Assembly: GCF_001682855.1 (NCBI RefSeq)
Contig: NZ_MAQW01000030.1
Span: 55,275-119,274, forward strand
Source of the DNA: Bacillus sp. FJAT-27264
Lineage (GTDB): Bacteria > Bacillota > Bacilli > Paenibacillales > Paenibacillaceae
Length of the DNA: 64,000 bases
Reading direction: 5' to 3'
The translations under genes and the position numbers were made by a program. Positions 1 through 8,149 of the stretch are shown piece after piece (position 1 is the stretch's first letter; each line of letters begins with the position of its first letter). The notes beneath the pieces are model-generated. The model did not search any database. It was not told the DNA's origin and saw only the letters and a list, made by a program, of their open reading frames with translations.

Positions 1-312
1 GCTCCACAAAAAGACACCAGCAGTAATTCTGCCACCACAGGTAAAGCAGCAGTGAATATTGAGGGCGTAATCTCTGAGGTAAGTGCGGACGGAAAAAGCT
101 TTAAGGTAGGCGATCTGTGGGTGACAGTAACAGATGCAACGGAACTGGGCATCAAAGGCCCAACCGCAGCGAAGCCATCCGAGGAACTTCTACAAAAAGA
201 ATTTAAAGTAGGCAATATCGTTTCCGGCTATACTTCTCAGGATATTAGCACAGGAAAAGTGACGGCGGACAACATCTACAACAATATGACTCCGCAGAAG
301 GACGCTCAATAA
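1..312 (+). CDS. secreted or lipoprotein-like hypothetical protein, 5' truncated
   Basis: The reading frame is open from base 1, so the N-terminus lies outside the window. The visible 103 residues begin with a Ser/Thr/Asn-rich linker and then form a compact beta-rich segment (INIEG-like start, KSFKVGDLWVTV, and FKVGNIVSGYT). This alternation of short strands around 'K.F.VGD.W..V' resembles small OB-like extracytoplasmic domains (DUF5666-like), but I cannot name a family with confidence. The first in-frame internal start would be GTG at 52, which is probably not the true start because the preceding codons continue the linker. No terminator follows directly. Confidence 0.6.
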   Translation, partial: APQKDTSSNSATTGKAAVNIEGVISEVSADGKSFKVGDLWVTVTDATELGIKGPTAAKPSEELLQKEFKVGNIVSGYTSQDISTGKVTADNIYNNMTPQKDAQ

Positions 313-414
313 GCGGAAAGTGAGATTGCTGTAGGCGCAGATCAACATATTCTTCTTTGGGATAAAAGATTCTCCCGTTCCTCATACTAACGTAAAGGGA
401 TGGAGGTGAATGTC

Positions 415-585
415 ATGCCTAAGAACAGCGCAGATCCGAAGGTTGATCGAGCGAATAATCGTGCAGATAAGAAGAACAATCAGCAGAATCACGCTCATTT
501 CACAGAGGAGCCTCAGACGTTGACCAACAATAAGGCTGAGGATTATGTGCCAAGTCTTAACCATATCTCCAAAAATGAATCCTAG
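415..585 (+). CDS. small hydrophilic protein of unknown function, 56 aa
   Basis: A 56-residue protein rich in Asn, Lys, Asp and His with no membrane segment and no recognised domain. The ATG at 415 is chosen over the in-frame ATG at 400 because GGAGGTG (402-408) lies six bases before it. A strong terminator follows eight bases after the stop, so it is probably a single-gene unit. The composition (short, charged, Asn-rich, low in hydrophobic residues) is like that of several small spore-associated proteins in Bacillales, but that is inference only. Confidence 0.6.
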   Translation: MPKNSADPKVDRANNRADKKNNQQNHAHFTEEPQTLTNNKAEDYVPSLNHISKNES

Positions 586-592
586 AGACACC

Positions 593-637
593 AAGACTGC
601 CCTTCCGTCGCTATTCGACAGGAGGGCAGTCTTTTTT
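593..637 (+). terminator. intrinsic terminator after the 56-aa gene
   Basis: AAGACTGCCC (593-602) pairs perfectly with GGGCAGTCTT (624-633) and a run of T follows. Confidence 0.9.
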
Positions 638-690
638 GTGCTGAATCATTAACAGGCTGAGTGGTTCATGCCGTAAGAGGTTAGCAGCAT

Positions 691-1506
691 TTATATTTTT
701 CTCAGCGGCCAGAGTAGTACCTCAAGTCGCTCGGTATAGGTCAGAAGCGAAGGCTTTGGTTCGTGTACAAGCCCTAGTGCTTGAGTTGAAGTATGGCAAT
801 CCAGATAGAGTCTGGCTTCCTGTAAAGGCCATGGTTGGTGGTGGATATCCCCCACATACAGTTGTCCTTTCGAACTGGCAGTATACAGGCAGTATCGCTC
901 CGTTAGCCAGTGAAGTAGAGTTTCGGGCATGGCATGTACTGGCGTGGATGGGATAGCTGAGTAGACACCGTTAAATACGGCCTCTCCATGTGTGGTCTGT
1001 CTTTTGCTAATGTAACGGACATCTTGCCCTTCGGACTGAAGAGACATCTCTGCATATCTATATGGCAAATAGGTGAGGGCGCGAGCGCCGGTAACAGCAG
1101 GAAGACTGGAGGCATCCATATTCAGAAAAAAGACGCCCGGCTTGCCGTCTTTAATTACATAGGTACGAATATTAAGCTCCAGGAACGAGTGGAGGAAAGG
1201 AAGAGGAGGCAACCCCCTGACGAGCAGCGGGTCCATCCGAAAAGGAACGACACTAATCCAGGGTCTCCCTTCCCATTGCTGCAATTCCAGGCCAAGAGGA
1301 ATAAATGGAGCTACAGAAGCTTCGCTCACAGGCCAATGGGCGAACAAGACCTTATTCCAGCCTTGCTTCATCATCCACGGCCCTTTGGGCAAGGGATAAG
1401 GACGATGAGATGTATGTGCAAGAATTTCATGGTTGTTCAAGTTGTGCTGTCCTCCCGGGCGAGATGTGATATCTATAAAATCTCCATATTTAAACTTATA
1501 AATCAT
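691..1506 (-). CDS. DUF2071 family protein (YqjF-like)
   Basis: A protein of about 271 residues matching the DUF2071/YqjF family. It has the family signature near the N-terminus ('PWMMKQGWNKVLFAHWPV') and the later 'FLNMDASS' and 'RALTYLPYRYAEM' blocks. Members share an acetoacetate-decarboxylase-like fold, but the biological role is not settled. The N-terminal boundary is uncertain: ATG at 1506 or TTG at 1515 both lack a good ribosome binding site, and a further ATG just before 'MKQGW' would cut off family sequence. The gene is convergent with the 56-aa gene and divergent from the lipoprotein gene beginning at 1630. Confidence 0.75.
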   Translation of the reverse strand: MIYKFKYGDFIDITSRPGGQHNLNNHEILAHTSHRPYPLPKGPWMMKQGWNKVLFAHWPVSEASVAPFIPLGLELQQWEGRPWISVVPFRMDPLLVRGLPPLPFLHSFLELNIRTYVIKDGKPGVFFLNMDASSLPAVTGARALTYLPYRYAEMSLQSEGQDVRYISKRQTTHGEAVFNGVYSAIPSTPVHAMPETLLHWLTERYCLYTASSKGQLYVGDIHHQPWPLQEARLYLDCHTSTQALGLVHEPKPSLLTYTERLEVLLWPLRKI

Positions 1507-1629
1507 CCTGAGCAAAGATTGCTCTTGCTGCCCATCCCCATATGCTCCGATAACTACACAGTTTCTCCATACTTATTGGTTACAGTAATAACTAATAAAA
1601 ATGAGGTATCTAAAAATGGAGGGAATGTA

Positions 1630-2826
1630 ATGAAAAAGATGATCGTCTTCGGCGCGTTAACGTTGGTGCTGGGAGCAACGCTCGCCGGATGCCAGATCGG
1701 GAATAAAACTGCTAATACCGATGCTGCTGCCAATTCAAAGGACGGAGCTAACGTAGCAATGCCTTGGGTGGGTACGAAAAATACGACAAGAATTAACACA
1801 TCCGATCCTGTTGAAGCGGCTGTACTGGTCTCGCGGACGCTTTGGGCAGCAAGAACCGATAGCAACACGCCTTCCAGTGTAGTCCTGACAGATGTGAGCA
1901 ATTGGCAGATTGCCGCCGTCAGTACGGATTTGATCCATCATCCCAGTAATGGACCTGTACTCTTTTTCAATAAAGAGACTGTTCCTGCAGTGACCTTGAA
2001 CGAGCTGAAACGGTTGAATCCCAAAGGTGCGGAAGGAAATGAGGGAATCCAGCTCGTGATCGTAGGCCCTGTAACCGCAAGCGTGGAAGAACAACTAAAA
2101 TCGCTGAATATGAAAATGGACAAGATCGAAGGGGACGAGCCAGCGGCTGTAGCCAGGGCTATTGATGCGTATTATGAAAAGGTGTCAGGCGAGCTGCCTC
2201 AAGCGGTGATTGTCGGCTCCATGGACAGCCCTGAATATACGTTGCCTGCGGTGAACTGGATTGCGCATATGCCGGAACCACTGTTATACGTGAAAAAAGA
2301 TGAGATTCCGGTGCCCACCGTGGAGGCGTTAAAGGAACGTGGCGGGAACGCAGCGATCTATATTTTAGGCCCTAAATCTGCGGTATCGGCCAAGATAGAG
2401 GATCAACTGAGGTCGTACGGAACAGTTACCCGTATTTCGGGAGATGCCCCGTACGAGAACGCTATTGCTTTTGCAAAATTTAAGGGTACAGGCAATAACT
2501 TTGGCTGGGGGATCACCACACCGGGACATAACTTTTCGTTCCTGACGATAGATTCCCCTATGCTGGCAATTGCCGCCGCACCATTCAGTCATTTGGGCAA
2601 GCATGCTCCATTACTGTATGTAGATAAGAAGGGGATGCCGGACTCAGTCATGGAATATTTAATGGAGGTTCAGCCGAAGTTCGTGGCATCGCCCGCAGAG
2701 GGACCCTATAACCACGCTTGGTTGACTGGAAACGAGGCTGGAATCTCTGAAAAAGTGCAAAGTGAGATTGATGATATGCTGGAGATTTCTCCTGCGTCCG
2801 GGGGCAACCCTCATGCTGGGCATTAA
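1630..2826 (+). CDS. lipoprotein with cell-wall-binding repeats (CWB2 type)
   Basis: A 398-residue exported lipoprotein. The N-terminus is a lipoprotein signal peptide with lipobox LAGC (Cys21). The mature part carries repeated units like the putative cell-wall-binding repeat 2 family: each has 'AV.VS..LW..AR....VVL', 'PVLFF...TVP..TL.EL.RLNPKG', then 'I.GP..SV..QLKSL', repeated around residues 55-170, 175-280 and 285-375. The C-terminus is Gly/His rich. The ATG at 1630 follows GGAGGGAATGTA; a longer upstream frame exists but runs antisense through the DUF2071 gene. The likely role is binding to wall polymers at the cell surface. A small His-rich membrane protein and a two-component system follow on the same strand. 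Confidence 0.8.
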   Translation: MKKMIVFGALTLVLGATLAGCQIGNKTANTDAAANSKDGANVAMPWVGTKNTTRINTSDPVEAAVLVSRTLWAARTDSNTPSSVVLTDVSNWQIAAVSTDLIHHPSNGPVLFFNKETVPAVTLNELKRLNPKGAEGNEGIQLVIVGPVTASVEEQLKSLNMKMDKIEGDEPAAVARAIDAYYEKVSGELPQAVIVGSMDSPEYTLPAVNWIAHMPEPLLYVKKDEIPVPTVEALKERGGNAAIYILGPKSAVSAKIEDQLRSYGTVTRISGDAPYENAIAFAKFKGTGNNFGWGITTPGHNFSFLTIDSPMLAIAAAPFSHLGKHAPLLYVDKKGMPDSVMEYLMEVQPKFVASPAEGPYNHAWLTGNEAGISEKVQSEIDDMLEISPASGGNPHAGH

Positions 2827-2929
2827 CGGTCACTGATCTCTTCCAATTTTCCAAGCCTTCCACATCAATTCTACACATCGTATCGGTACAATGAAGATAT
2901 TAATCCGATTACCCGGGAGGTATTGCGCT

Positions 2930-3133
2930 ATGGACTGGTCTTGGCTATTGCTGCTTGCGTGTCCTTTGATGATGATATTCATGATGTTCGGCATGCGTGG
3001 AGGACATGGACATGGACATGGACACGGGTCATCCAAACAACCTGCTGCCCAAGAATTCCAAGCAGAACTGCAAGAACTTAGAATACAAAATGAGAGGATG
3101 CAAAAGGAAATACAAGAGCTGAAACAGAGCTAA
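2930..3133 (+). CDS. small membrane protein with His-Gly run and coiled coil, 67 aa
   Basis: A 67-residue protein with one hydrophobic N-terminal helix (about residues 3-21), a His/Gly repeat (GGHGHGHGHG, residues 23-32), and a C-terminal amphipathic segment rich in Glu/Gln/Leu (residues 37-67) that looks like a coiled coil. The ATG at 2930 is chosen because GGGAGG (2915-2920) lies nine bases upstream; the ATG at 2891 has no such site. It resembles small DUF2933-like membrane proteins. The His run could bind metal, but this is not shown by the sequence. It follows the CWB2 lipoprotein by about 100 bases. Confidence 0.65.
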   Translation: MDWSWLLLLACPLMMIFMMFGMRGGHGHGHGHGSSKQPAAQEFQAELQELRIQNERMQKEIQELKQS

Positions 3134-3162
3134 GACATTAAAGAACCGGGGAGGCTGCGACA

Positions 3163-3351
3163 ATGAGTTGCAGTGGTGCTGATGCCTTTATTGATGCGGA
3201 AGAAAAAGCATTGATATCTAAGATGTATTTCTCCGTAGTGGCGACCGAGCCTTACGTTCGGATATTAAGTTCTGATTTAATAGCATCACGTAGCCGCAAG
3301 CCACTCATGCTTGCGGCTACGTGTCTAACTGACCAGATCAAGACATTGTGA
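3163..3351 (+). CDS. possible 62-aa protein, doubtful
   Basis: An ORF 29 bases after the previous gene with a good ribosome binding site (GGGGAGG, eight bases before ATG 3163). No domain is recognised. A perfect 14-bp hairpin lies inside its 3' half (3287-3323), which is unusual for coding DNA, so the ORF may be a remnant or chance frame. Confidence 0.3.
   Translation: MSCSGADAFIDAEEKALISKMYFSVVATEPYVRILSSDLIASRSRKPLMLAATCLTDQIKTL
3287..3323. repeat. perfect 14-bp inverted repeat, hairpin
   Basis: CACGTAGCCGCAAG (3287-3300) and CTTGCGGCTACGTG (3310-3323) are exact reverse complements separated by nine bases. No T-run follows, so it is not a typical intrinsic terminator. It lies just upstream of the promoter of the response regulator gene. 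Confidence 0.85.
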
Positions 3352-3374
3352 CGGAGCATGGCTTGCGCTACTAT
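3346..3374 (+). promoter_or_regulatory. candidate sigma-A promoter for the two-component operon
   Basis: TTGTGA (3346-3351), 17-base spacer, TACTAT (3369-3374). It lies about 58 bases before the response regulator start. Confidence 0.45.
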
Positions 3375-3431
3375 ATAGTGAAGAGTAAGGCTCCGTATCT
3401 ATCGATCATAAGAGCGAAGAAGGTGAACAAC

Positions 3432-4139
3432 ATGCCGAAGCTTCAGGTGCTGGTTGTGGATGATGAGTGGAATATGCGCAATCTGCTGCGCATTTATTTG
3501 ATGAAAGAAGGCTTTGCGATTAAGGAGGCTTCGACTGGCCGGGAGGCCTTGTCCATGATCGAGAAGCATGATTTTGATATTATTCTGCTGGACGTTATGA
3601 TGCCGGATATGGACGGCTGGCAAGTGTGCAAGGCTGTTCGTGAGCTGGGGACGATACCTGTTCTGATGCTCACAGCACGTTCGGAGACGAAGGACAAGAT
3701 CCATGGTCTGGGCATTGGCGCAGACGATTATTTAACGAAGCCGTTCGAACCGGAAGAATTACTGGCGAGAATCTATTCTCTGATTCGCAGAGCGGCAATG
3801 GCTCAAGTATCTGAGCGCAGACAGCGGGCGATGGAATTTCCGCAGCTGGCGATTTGGCCAGAGGCCCGCGAGGTTCATATTCAGGAGACGGTAGTCGATT
3901 TTACGCAAAAAGAATTCGACCTGTTACTCTTGCTGGCCCAGAGTAGGCAACGTGCCTATACCCGCGAGGAACTGGTGGAAAGACTATGGGGGCTTGACTA
4001 TGAAGGGGAGAGCCGGGTGATTGATACCCATATCAAGAATATTCGTGAGAAGCTGCAAAAGGCGGGCATGGGTTACAACCCGATTCAAACGGTGTGGGGT
4101 GTCGGTTATAAGTTTCAGGTTCCGGGAGAGCTGGAATGA
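3432..4139 (+). CDS. OmpR/PhoB-family response regulator
   Basis: A 235-residue two-component response regulator. The receiver domain occupies about residues 4-118, with the acidic pair Asp10/Asp11, phospho-acceptor Asp54 in 'IILLDVMMPDMDG', the 'LTARS' Thr and the 'YLTKPF' Lys. The C-terminal winged-helix domain (about residues 135-232) has the family ending 'RVIDTHIKNIREKL' and 'TVWGVGYKF'. The ATG at 3432 has AAGGTG seven bases upstream; a longer frame from 3348 lacks one. The last four bases overlap the kinase start (ATGA), so the two are translationally coupled and very probably a cognate pair. The target genes cannot be read from sequence. Confidence 0.93.
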   Translation: MPKLQVLVVDDEWNMRNLLRIYLMKEGFAIKEASTGREALSMIEKHDFDIILLDVMMPDMDGWQVCKAVRELGTIPVLMLTARSETKDKIHGLGIGADDYLTKPFEPEELLARIYSLIRRAAMAQVSERRQRAMEFPQLAIWPEAREVHIQETVVDFTQKEFDLLLLLAQSRQRAYTREELVERLWGLDYEGESRVIDTHIKNIREKLQKAGMGYNPIQTVWGVGYKFQVPGELE

Positions 4140-5554
4140 GGGGCAATCGTATTGGCTTTAAGCTGGGCGCGGTGATTATTACTGTATTTCTGGTCGTTAT
4201 CTTGTTCCTGGCTTTTGCCATCGACAGAATGTTCACTAATTTTTATACTGCGGAAATGCGCCGGGAGACAGAGGATCTCACCTCCCATTTTGCACTGATG
4301 GCCAACACCACGGATACAACCTCTGAGCAGATGATGACGACCTTTGCGGAGTTCTCCAATGTGAGCATCTTTAATGTCCTGAAGGATGGCGAGGTGATTC
4401 TCCATTCCGGCGTGCATGATTCAGAGGATAGCTCTTTTATCCATGCCACCGATCTTAGCCGTATATTCGCAGGGAACAGAGTCAGTCTCCTGCACGAAGA
4501 CCCCTCGGGGAACCGATATTTTGTCTCCGGGCAGCCGATAACGCAGGGCGGCAGTATCACCTCTGCGCTTTTTGTTATGAGCTCAACGGAGCAAATGGAG
4601 CAGTCGCTGTCAGCCGTGCGGAAGCTGCTGCTGCTCTCCGGCATGGGAGCTTTTCTGTTTGCGCTCGGGATTACATGGATTGTCGCTCAAGTGCTCTCCC
4701 GTCCGCTTCTGCAAATGCAGAAGGCCACGCGCAAAATCGCTGTTGGCGAGCTGGAGACCCGGCTGGATATCAGGAGCAAGGATGAGATCGGCAGTCTGGC
4801 GGAAGCCATTAATGACCTGGCGGTGGATCTCCAGCGGTACAGGGACACCCGGCAGGAGCTTTTTTCGAATATATCCCATGAACTGCGTACACCGATCACC
4901 TATCTGGAGGGATATTCGAAGGTAGTCAAGGATGAGTTGTATGAGACGGAGGAAGAAAAGAACCTGTATCTCGATATCATTTTCCAGGAGGCAGTACGGC
5001 TTCAGCATCTGGTAGATGATGTGTTTGACCTCGCCAAAATGGAGGAAGGGCAAATAGTCTTGGATTTGCAGTGGCTTGATCTGTCAGAGCTGCTGGAACA
5101 GGCAGTCAGCAAGGTAAGGCTGAAAGCCAGAGATAAGGGCCTGGAATTAAGCGTCTCCTATTCCGGGCATACTGTGCCGGTTCACGCAGACGGGAAAAGA
5201 ATGGAGCAAATTATCCTCAACCTGCTGGAGAATGGCCTCCGCTATACAGAGCGCGGGGGTGTGGAGGTACAGCTGCTGTATCAGGCTGACAGGGTGACCC
5301 TTGTAGTGGAAGATACCGGGATGGGGATTCCGGAGGAAGAGCTGCCCTATATCTTCGAGCGCTTTTACCGGGTGGAGAAGTCCCGTTCCCGTGAATTTGG
5401 GGGCACCGGCTTAGGACTGTCCATTGTGAAGAAGCTGATCGAACTGCAGGATGGGAAAATCACCGTTATTAGTAAAGCAGGCACTGGCTCCCGTTTTGAG
5501 ATTCAGCTTCCGCTGCGGCCGGAGCGCGGGGAGGCCCATCATGAAAAAAAGTGA
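4136..5554 (+). CDS. sensor histidine kinase, HAMP-containing
   Basis: A 472-residue membrane sensor kinase. Helix 1 is about residues 9-29, then an extracytoplasmic sensing region of roughly 130 residues, then helix 2 about 161-185, and a HAMP linker about 186-238. The phospho-acceptor is His248 in 'ISHELRTP'. The ATPase domain has the N box ('NLLENGLRYT'), G1 ('DTGMGIP'), F box ('IFERFYR') and G2 ('GGTGLGLSIVKKL'). The catalytic set is complete, so it should be active. It overlaps the upstream regulator by four bases and the downstream small membrane gene by 14 bases, so all three form one operon. The ligand sensed is unknown. Confidence 0.93.
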   Translation: MRGNRIGFKLGAVIITVFLVVILFLAFAIDRMFTNFYTAEMRRETEDLTSHFALMANTTDTTSEQMMTTFAEFSNVSIFNVLKDGEVILHSGVHDSEDSSFIHATDLSRIFAGNRVSLLHEDPSGNRYFVSGQPITQGGSITSALFVMSSTEQMEQSLSAVRKLLLLSGMGAFLFALGITWIVAQVLSRPLLQMQKATRKIAVGELETRLDIRSKDEIGSLAEAINDLAVDLQRYRDTRQELFSNISHELRTPITYLEGYSKVVKDELYETEEEKNLYLDIIFQEAVRLQHLVDDVFDLAKMEEGQIVLDLQWLDLSELLEQAVSKVRLKARDKGLELSVSYSGHTVPVHADGKRMEQIILNLLENGLRYTERGGVEVQLLYQADRVTLVVEDTGMGIPEEELPYIFERFYRVEKSRSREFGGTGLGLSIVKKLIELQDGKITVISKAGTGSRFEIQLPLRPERGEAHHEKK

Positions 5555-5741
5555 ATGGCTGGTGGCACTCATCCTGATGGGCATGGGCTTGCTGTGTATG
5601 GCCCTGTCGGCAGTTTCTTTCCGCAGTGCTTCACTGTGGCAGCTTGGGGGTTATGTACGAATGTTCTTGCTCTGTGCGGTCGTTCCGGGTTTCATTTTGT
5701 TTCTGTTCGTTAGATGGATACGCAGCGGGCGTGGGCATTAA
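5541..5741 (+). CDS. small membrane protein, 66 aa, in two-component operon
   Basis: A 66-residue protein with two predicted membrane helices (about residues 7-25 and 39-58) and a basic C-terminus. The ATG at 5541 overlaps the end of the kinase gene by 14 bases and has GGGGAGG six bases upstream. A terminator follows. The family is not recognised. Tight coupling to the kinase suggests a membrane partner or modulator of the sensor, but this is inference. Confidence 0.65.
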   Translation: MKKSEWLVALILMGMGLLCMALSAVSFRSASLWQLGGYVRMFLLCAVVPGFILFLFVRWIRSGRGH

Positions 5742-5752
5742 TCCTCTATTCA

Positions 5753-5786
5753 AAAAAAGACTTCGAACCCGTTCGAAGTCTTTTTT
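5753..5786 (+). terminator. intrinsic terminator of the two-component operon
   Basis: GACTTCGAAC (5759-5768) pairs with GTTCGAAGTC (5771-5780), flanked by an A-run and a T-run; it could work in both directions. Confidence 0.9.
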
Positions 5787-5933
5787 GCTGCTATATAAGT
5801 CTTTCTAACTAGTAATAATTTCCTATAAAAGTATCCTTTAGTATGGTAGAGTTGGTGTTATCTATGATTTCCTGTGATGGAATATTATTCAGGATATAGA
5901 TTATTAACCATCAAGAAAATGGAGTGAGATAAG

Positions 5934-7991
5934 GTGAAATTTAGGAAAACAATGCAACTGGTTATGGCCATTATCCTGCTGTTCGGAAGTTTGAGTCTTT
6001 GGGCCGGTGGTGCTAAGGCTAAGGCAAACGATATTATTTCAGAATATAGGGAAATAGACAAAATTATCAATATTCTGAAGGATGGGGACGGGCAAAGCCG
6101 TGAGTTCACGTTTACAACCTATAATAAATTAACTGGTGATAATACGGAGATAAGGTTGTACAGAAACCAGGTAGAAATTGATCCTCAAAACTATACTGTG
6201 GATTATGATCGTAATACCTTTACGTTGGATAAAGCCCCAGACCTGGGCGCTGAGCTTCATTTTACCTATAGCATCCATCCGACCTTTGAATGGGGAGAGG
6301 CGTTCTCTGGCTCAACCTATATTGGAAATGCTTTAGATGGAGCGGACGGATCAACGAAGGTTTTTAAATTAACCACAAATTATATCCTTAATTCCAATAA
6401 GAAAGTTAGCTTATACATAGACGGTACTAAGGTGCCGACCTCGGAATTTACTTTCAATCTAGAAACTCAACGGATTACCCTTTCGGAGAAGCGTACGGCA
6501 CCTAGTGCCAAGTCCAAGGTTTATTTTTATTTTCCTGTCACATCTATTGCGGGAACCAAGACGTCAAGCGGTGTTGCACAGGCCAATCCTTCGCTACCGC
6601 CAAATGGAATTGAATCACCAATCCAAACGGAGTCACCAGTTCCATCGGTTGAAACACCAATTGAAACGGAGCAGCCAGTTATATGGGTTGAACCAGAATT
6701 CTATATCCCTAGCGGAGAAAGCTATCCGGGTCAAATTACTCTGGGTGGTAACGGTAAAATTACCATAAATGTGACAACGGTGGTCATTCAACCAACATAT
6801 ACGACATATCTTATCGTCAAAAATGCGAGTAATGAAGTTGTTAGGCAAATTCGGGTGACTCCAGGAAAACCCGTGACGTATACTCTGAACAAGCAGCTAG
6901 GCCTTACTACGGGCGGGTACTATATTTATCTCAAGACCGTGAACCAATCTGGAGGATTGGCGACATCGGTTCCGCAATTTGTGCCGATAAATCTTGAGTC
7001 GAAGATTCAGGTGTTCGTTGAAGGGAAAATGCAAGCTTATACTCAAGCGCCTGTAAATGTAAACGGAAATGTACTGGTACCTTTTCGGGCGATTTTCGAA
7101 TCCCTGGGTGCCACGGTGAAATGGGATAGTGCTACTCAGACTGTCACGGCAACTAAAGAAGGAAAGACGATTGTTCTTAAGATCGGATCTACTACCGCCT
7201 ATGTAAATGGAGTACCCGTGACACTTAGTGCAGCTCCTCAGTTAATCAACGGCAGCACGATGGTGCCGATTCGATTCGTGAGCGAGGCGCTTGGCGGATT
7301 AGTAGAGTGGAGCAATAGCTCCAGCTCCGTTATTGTTTTTCAAAACTCACCGTCCATTCCTACAACCGCCGAGAGCGAGAAGCCTGCCCCATCGGAAGCT
7401 ACTAGTACATCACCGATTTTGCAAAAAATATCTCAAGGTATTACCACACCTACGGATATTGTATTCGTTATGGATGTGACAGGCAGCATGGGCGAAGTGA
7501 TTGGTTATGTCAAAGAGACGGTGAAGAAGTTCGCTGATTCCGTTCCATCCGGTTCGAATTTCTCCATCGTAGCTTATCGGGATATTAATTATAGAAGCTC
7601 ATATAAAGATTTGGAGTTCTTCCCGTTCACTAATGATAAGAATGTTTTAAAGACGAACCTTAGCAAGCTGGTTGCGGCTGGCGGAGGGGATGAGAACGAA
7701 TCTGGACTGGAAGCCATTCATATGGCTGCTCAGCAGCTGGCAGGACGTAAGAATGCAAAAAGGATTATTTTTATTACAGATGCCCCTGTGCATGATAAAG
7801 GCGCTTCAATGGGGAAAACAAACCTCTCTCTTGGTCAGATTATAAATGAGCTGAAGACTAACAAGATTACCTTAGATGCAATTGCTCCAATGAACGGATT
7901 AGCAAATACGCAAATTACTCAGCTTGTAAATGCAGGTAAAGGAAAGATATATGATATCAAAAAGGCTTCGGTAACCTTGTTGGAAAAATAA
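5934..7991 (+). CDS. secreted protein with stalk domain and VWA domain
   Basis: A 685-residue exported protein beginning with GTG (GGAGTG nine bases upstream). Order of parts: signal peptide (1-28, ending AKA); two similar beta-rich repeats (about 45-115 and 120-205, each with 'Y.DG..V....FTF' and 'ITL'-like pieces); a Pro/Glu-rich linker (about 215-245); an extended beta domain (250-345); a copper-amine-oxidase N-terminal-like stalk domain (about 355-475: 'VPFRAIFESLGATVKWD', 'VPIRFVSEALGG'); and a von Willebrand A domain (about 508-680) with metal-site motif 'DVTGS' at Asp514. The canonical MIDAS is DxSxS, so this is the DxTGS variant. A surface adhesion or scaffold role is likely. Strong terminators lie on both sides, so it is monocistronic. 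Confidence 0.85.
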   Translation: MKFRKTMQLVMAIILLFGSLSLWAGGAKAKANDIISEYREIDKIINILKDGDGQSREFTFTTYNKLTGDNTEIRLYRNQVEIDPQNYTVDYDRNTFTLDKAPDLGAELHFTYSIHPTFEWGEAFSGSTYIGNALDGADGSTKVFKLTTNYILNSNKKVSLYIDGTKVPTSEFTFNLETQRITLSEKRTAPSAKSKVYFYFPVTSIAGTKTSSGVAQANPSLPPNGIESPIQTESPVPSVETPIETEQPVIWVEPEFYIPSGESYPGQITLGGNGKITINVTTVVIQPTYTTYLIVKNASNEVVRQIRVTPGKPVTYTLNKQLGLTTGGYYIYLKTVNQSGGLATSVPQFVPINLESKIQVFVEGKMQAYTQAPVNVNGNVLVPFRAIFESLGATVKWDSATQTVTATKEGKTIVLKIGSTTAYVNGVPVTLSAAPQLINGSTMVPIRFVSEALGGLVEWSNSSSSVIVFQNSPSIPTTAESEKPAPSEATSTSPILQKISQGITTPTDIVFVMDVTGSMGEVIGYVKETVKKFADSVPSGSNFSIVAYRDINYRSSYKDLEFFPFTNDKNVLKTNLSKLVAAGGGDENESGLEAIHMAAQQLAGRKNAKRIIFITDAPVHDKGASMGKTNLSLGQIINELKTNKITLDAIAPMNGLANTQITQLVNAGKGKIYDIKKASVTLLEK

Positions 7992-8006
7992 AATAAGCTA
8001 ATGAAA

Positions 8007-8036
8007 AAGCCGCAGAAATGATCTGCGGCTTTTTTC
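8007..8036 (+). terminator. intrinsic terminator after the VWA protein
   Basis: AGCCGCAGA (8008-8016) pairs with TCTGCGGCT (8022-8030), followed by TTTTT. Confidence 0.9.
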
Positions 8037-8091
8037 TTCTATCAAGGTCATTTGTGGGCACAGGAATGGAAGAACATTGAAAATTTTATAT

Positions 8092-8105
8092 TGAAATCGA
8101 TTTCA
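8092..8105. promoter_or_regulatory. perfect 14-bp palindromic operator (LacI-type)
   Basis: TGAAATCGATTTCA is an exact palindrome with the central CG and flanking TGAAA/TTTCA typical of LacI/GalR-family operators. It lies about 45 bases upstream of the LacI-type regulator at 8150, so autoregulation is likely. It differs from the CcpA cre consensus in the two bases around the centre. Confidence 0.6.
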
Positions 8106-8149
8106 TCGACAACTATAATGGATTTAACAACCAATGAAAGCGTGATCAA

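Noticed and set aside
988..1629. Upstream extension of the CWB2 lipoprotein frame
   Set aside because: It runs antisense through the DUF2071 gene; the signal peptide and ribosome binding site place the start at 1630.
8092..8105. Palindrome as a CcpA cre site
   Set aside because: The two central flanking bases do not match the cre consensus; a dedicated LacI operator is a better reading.
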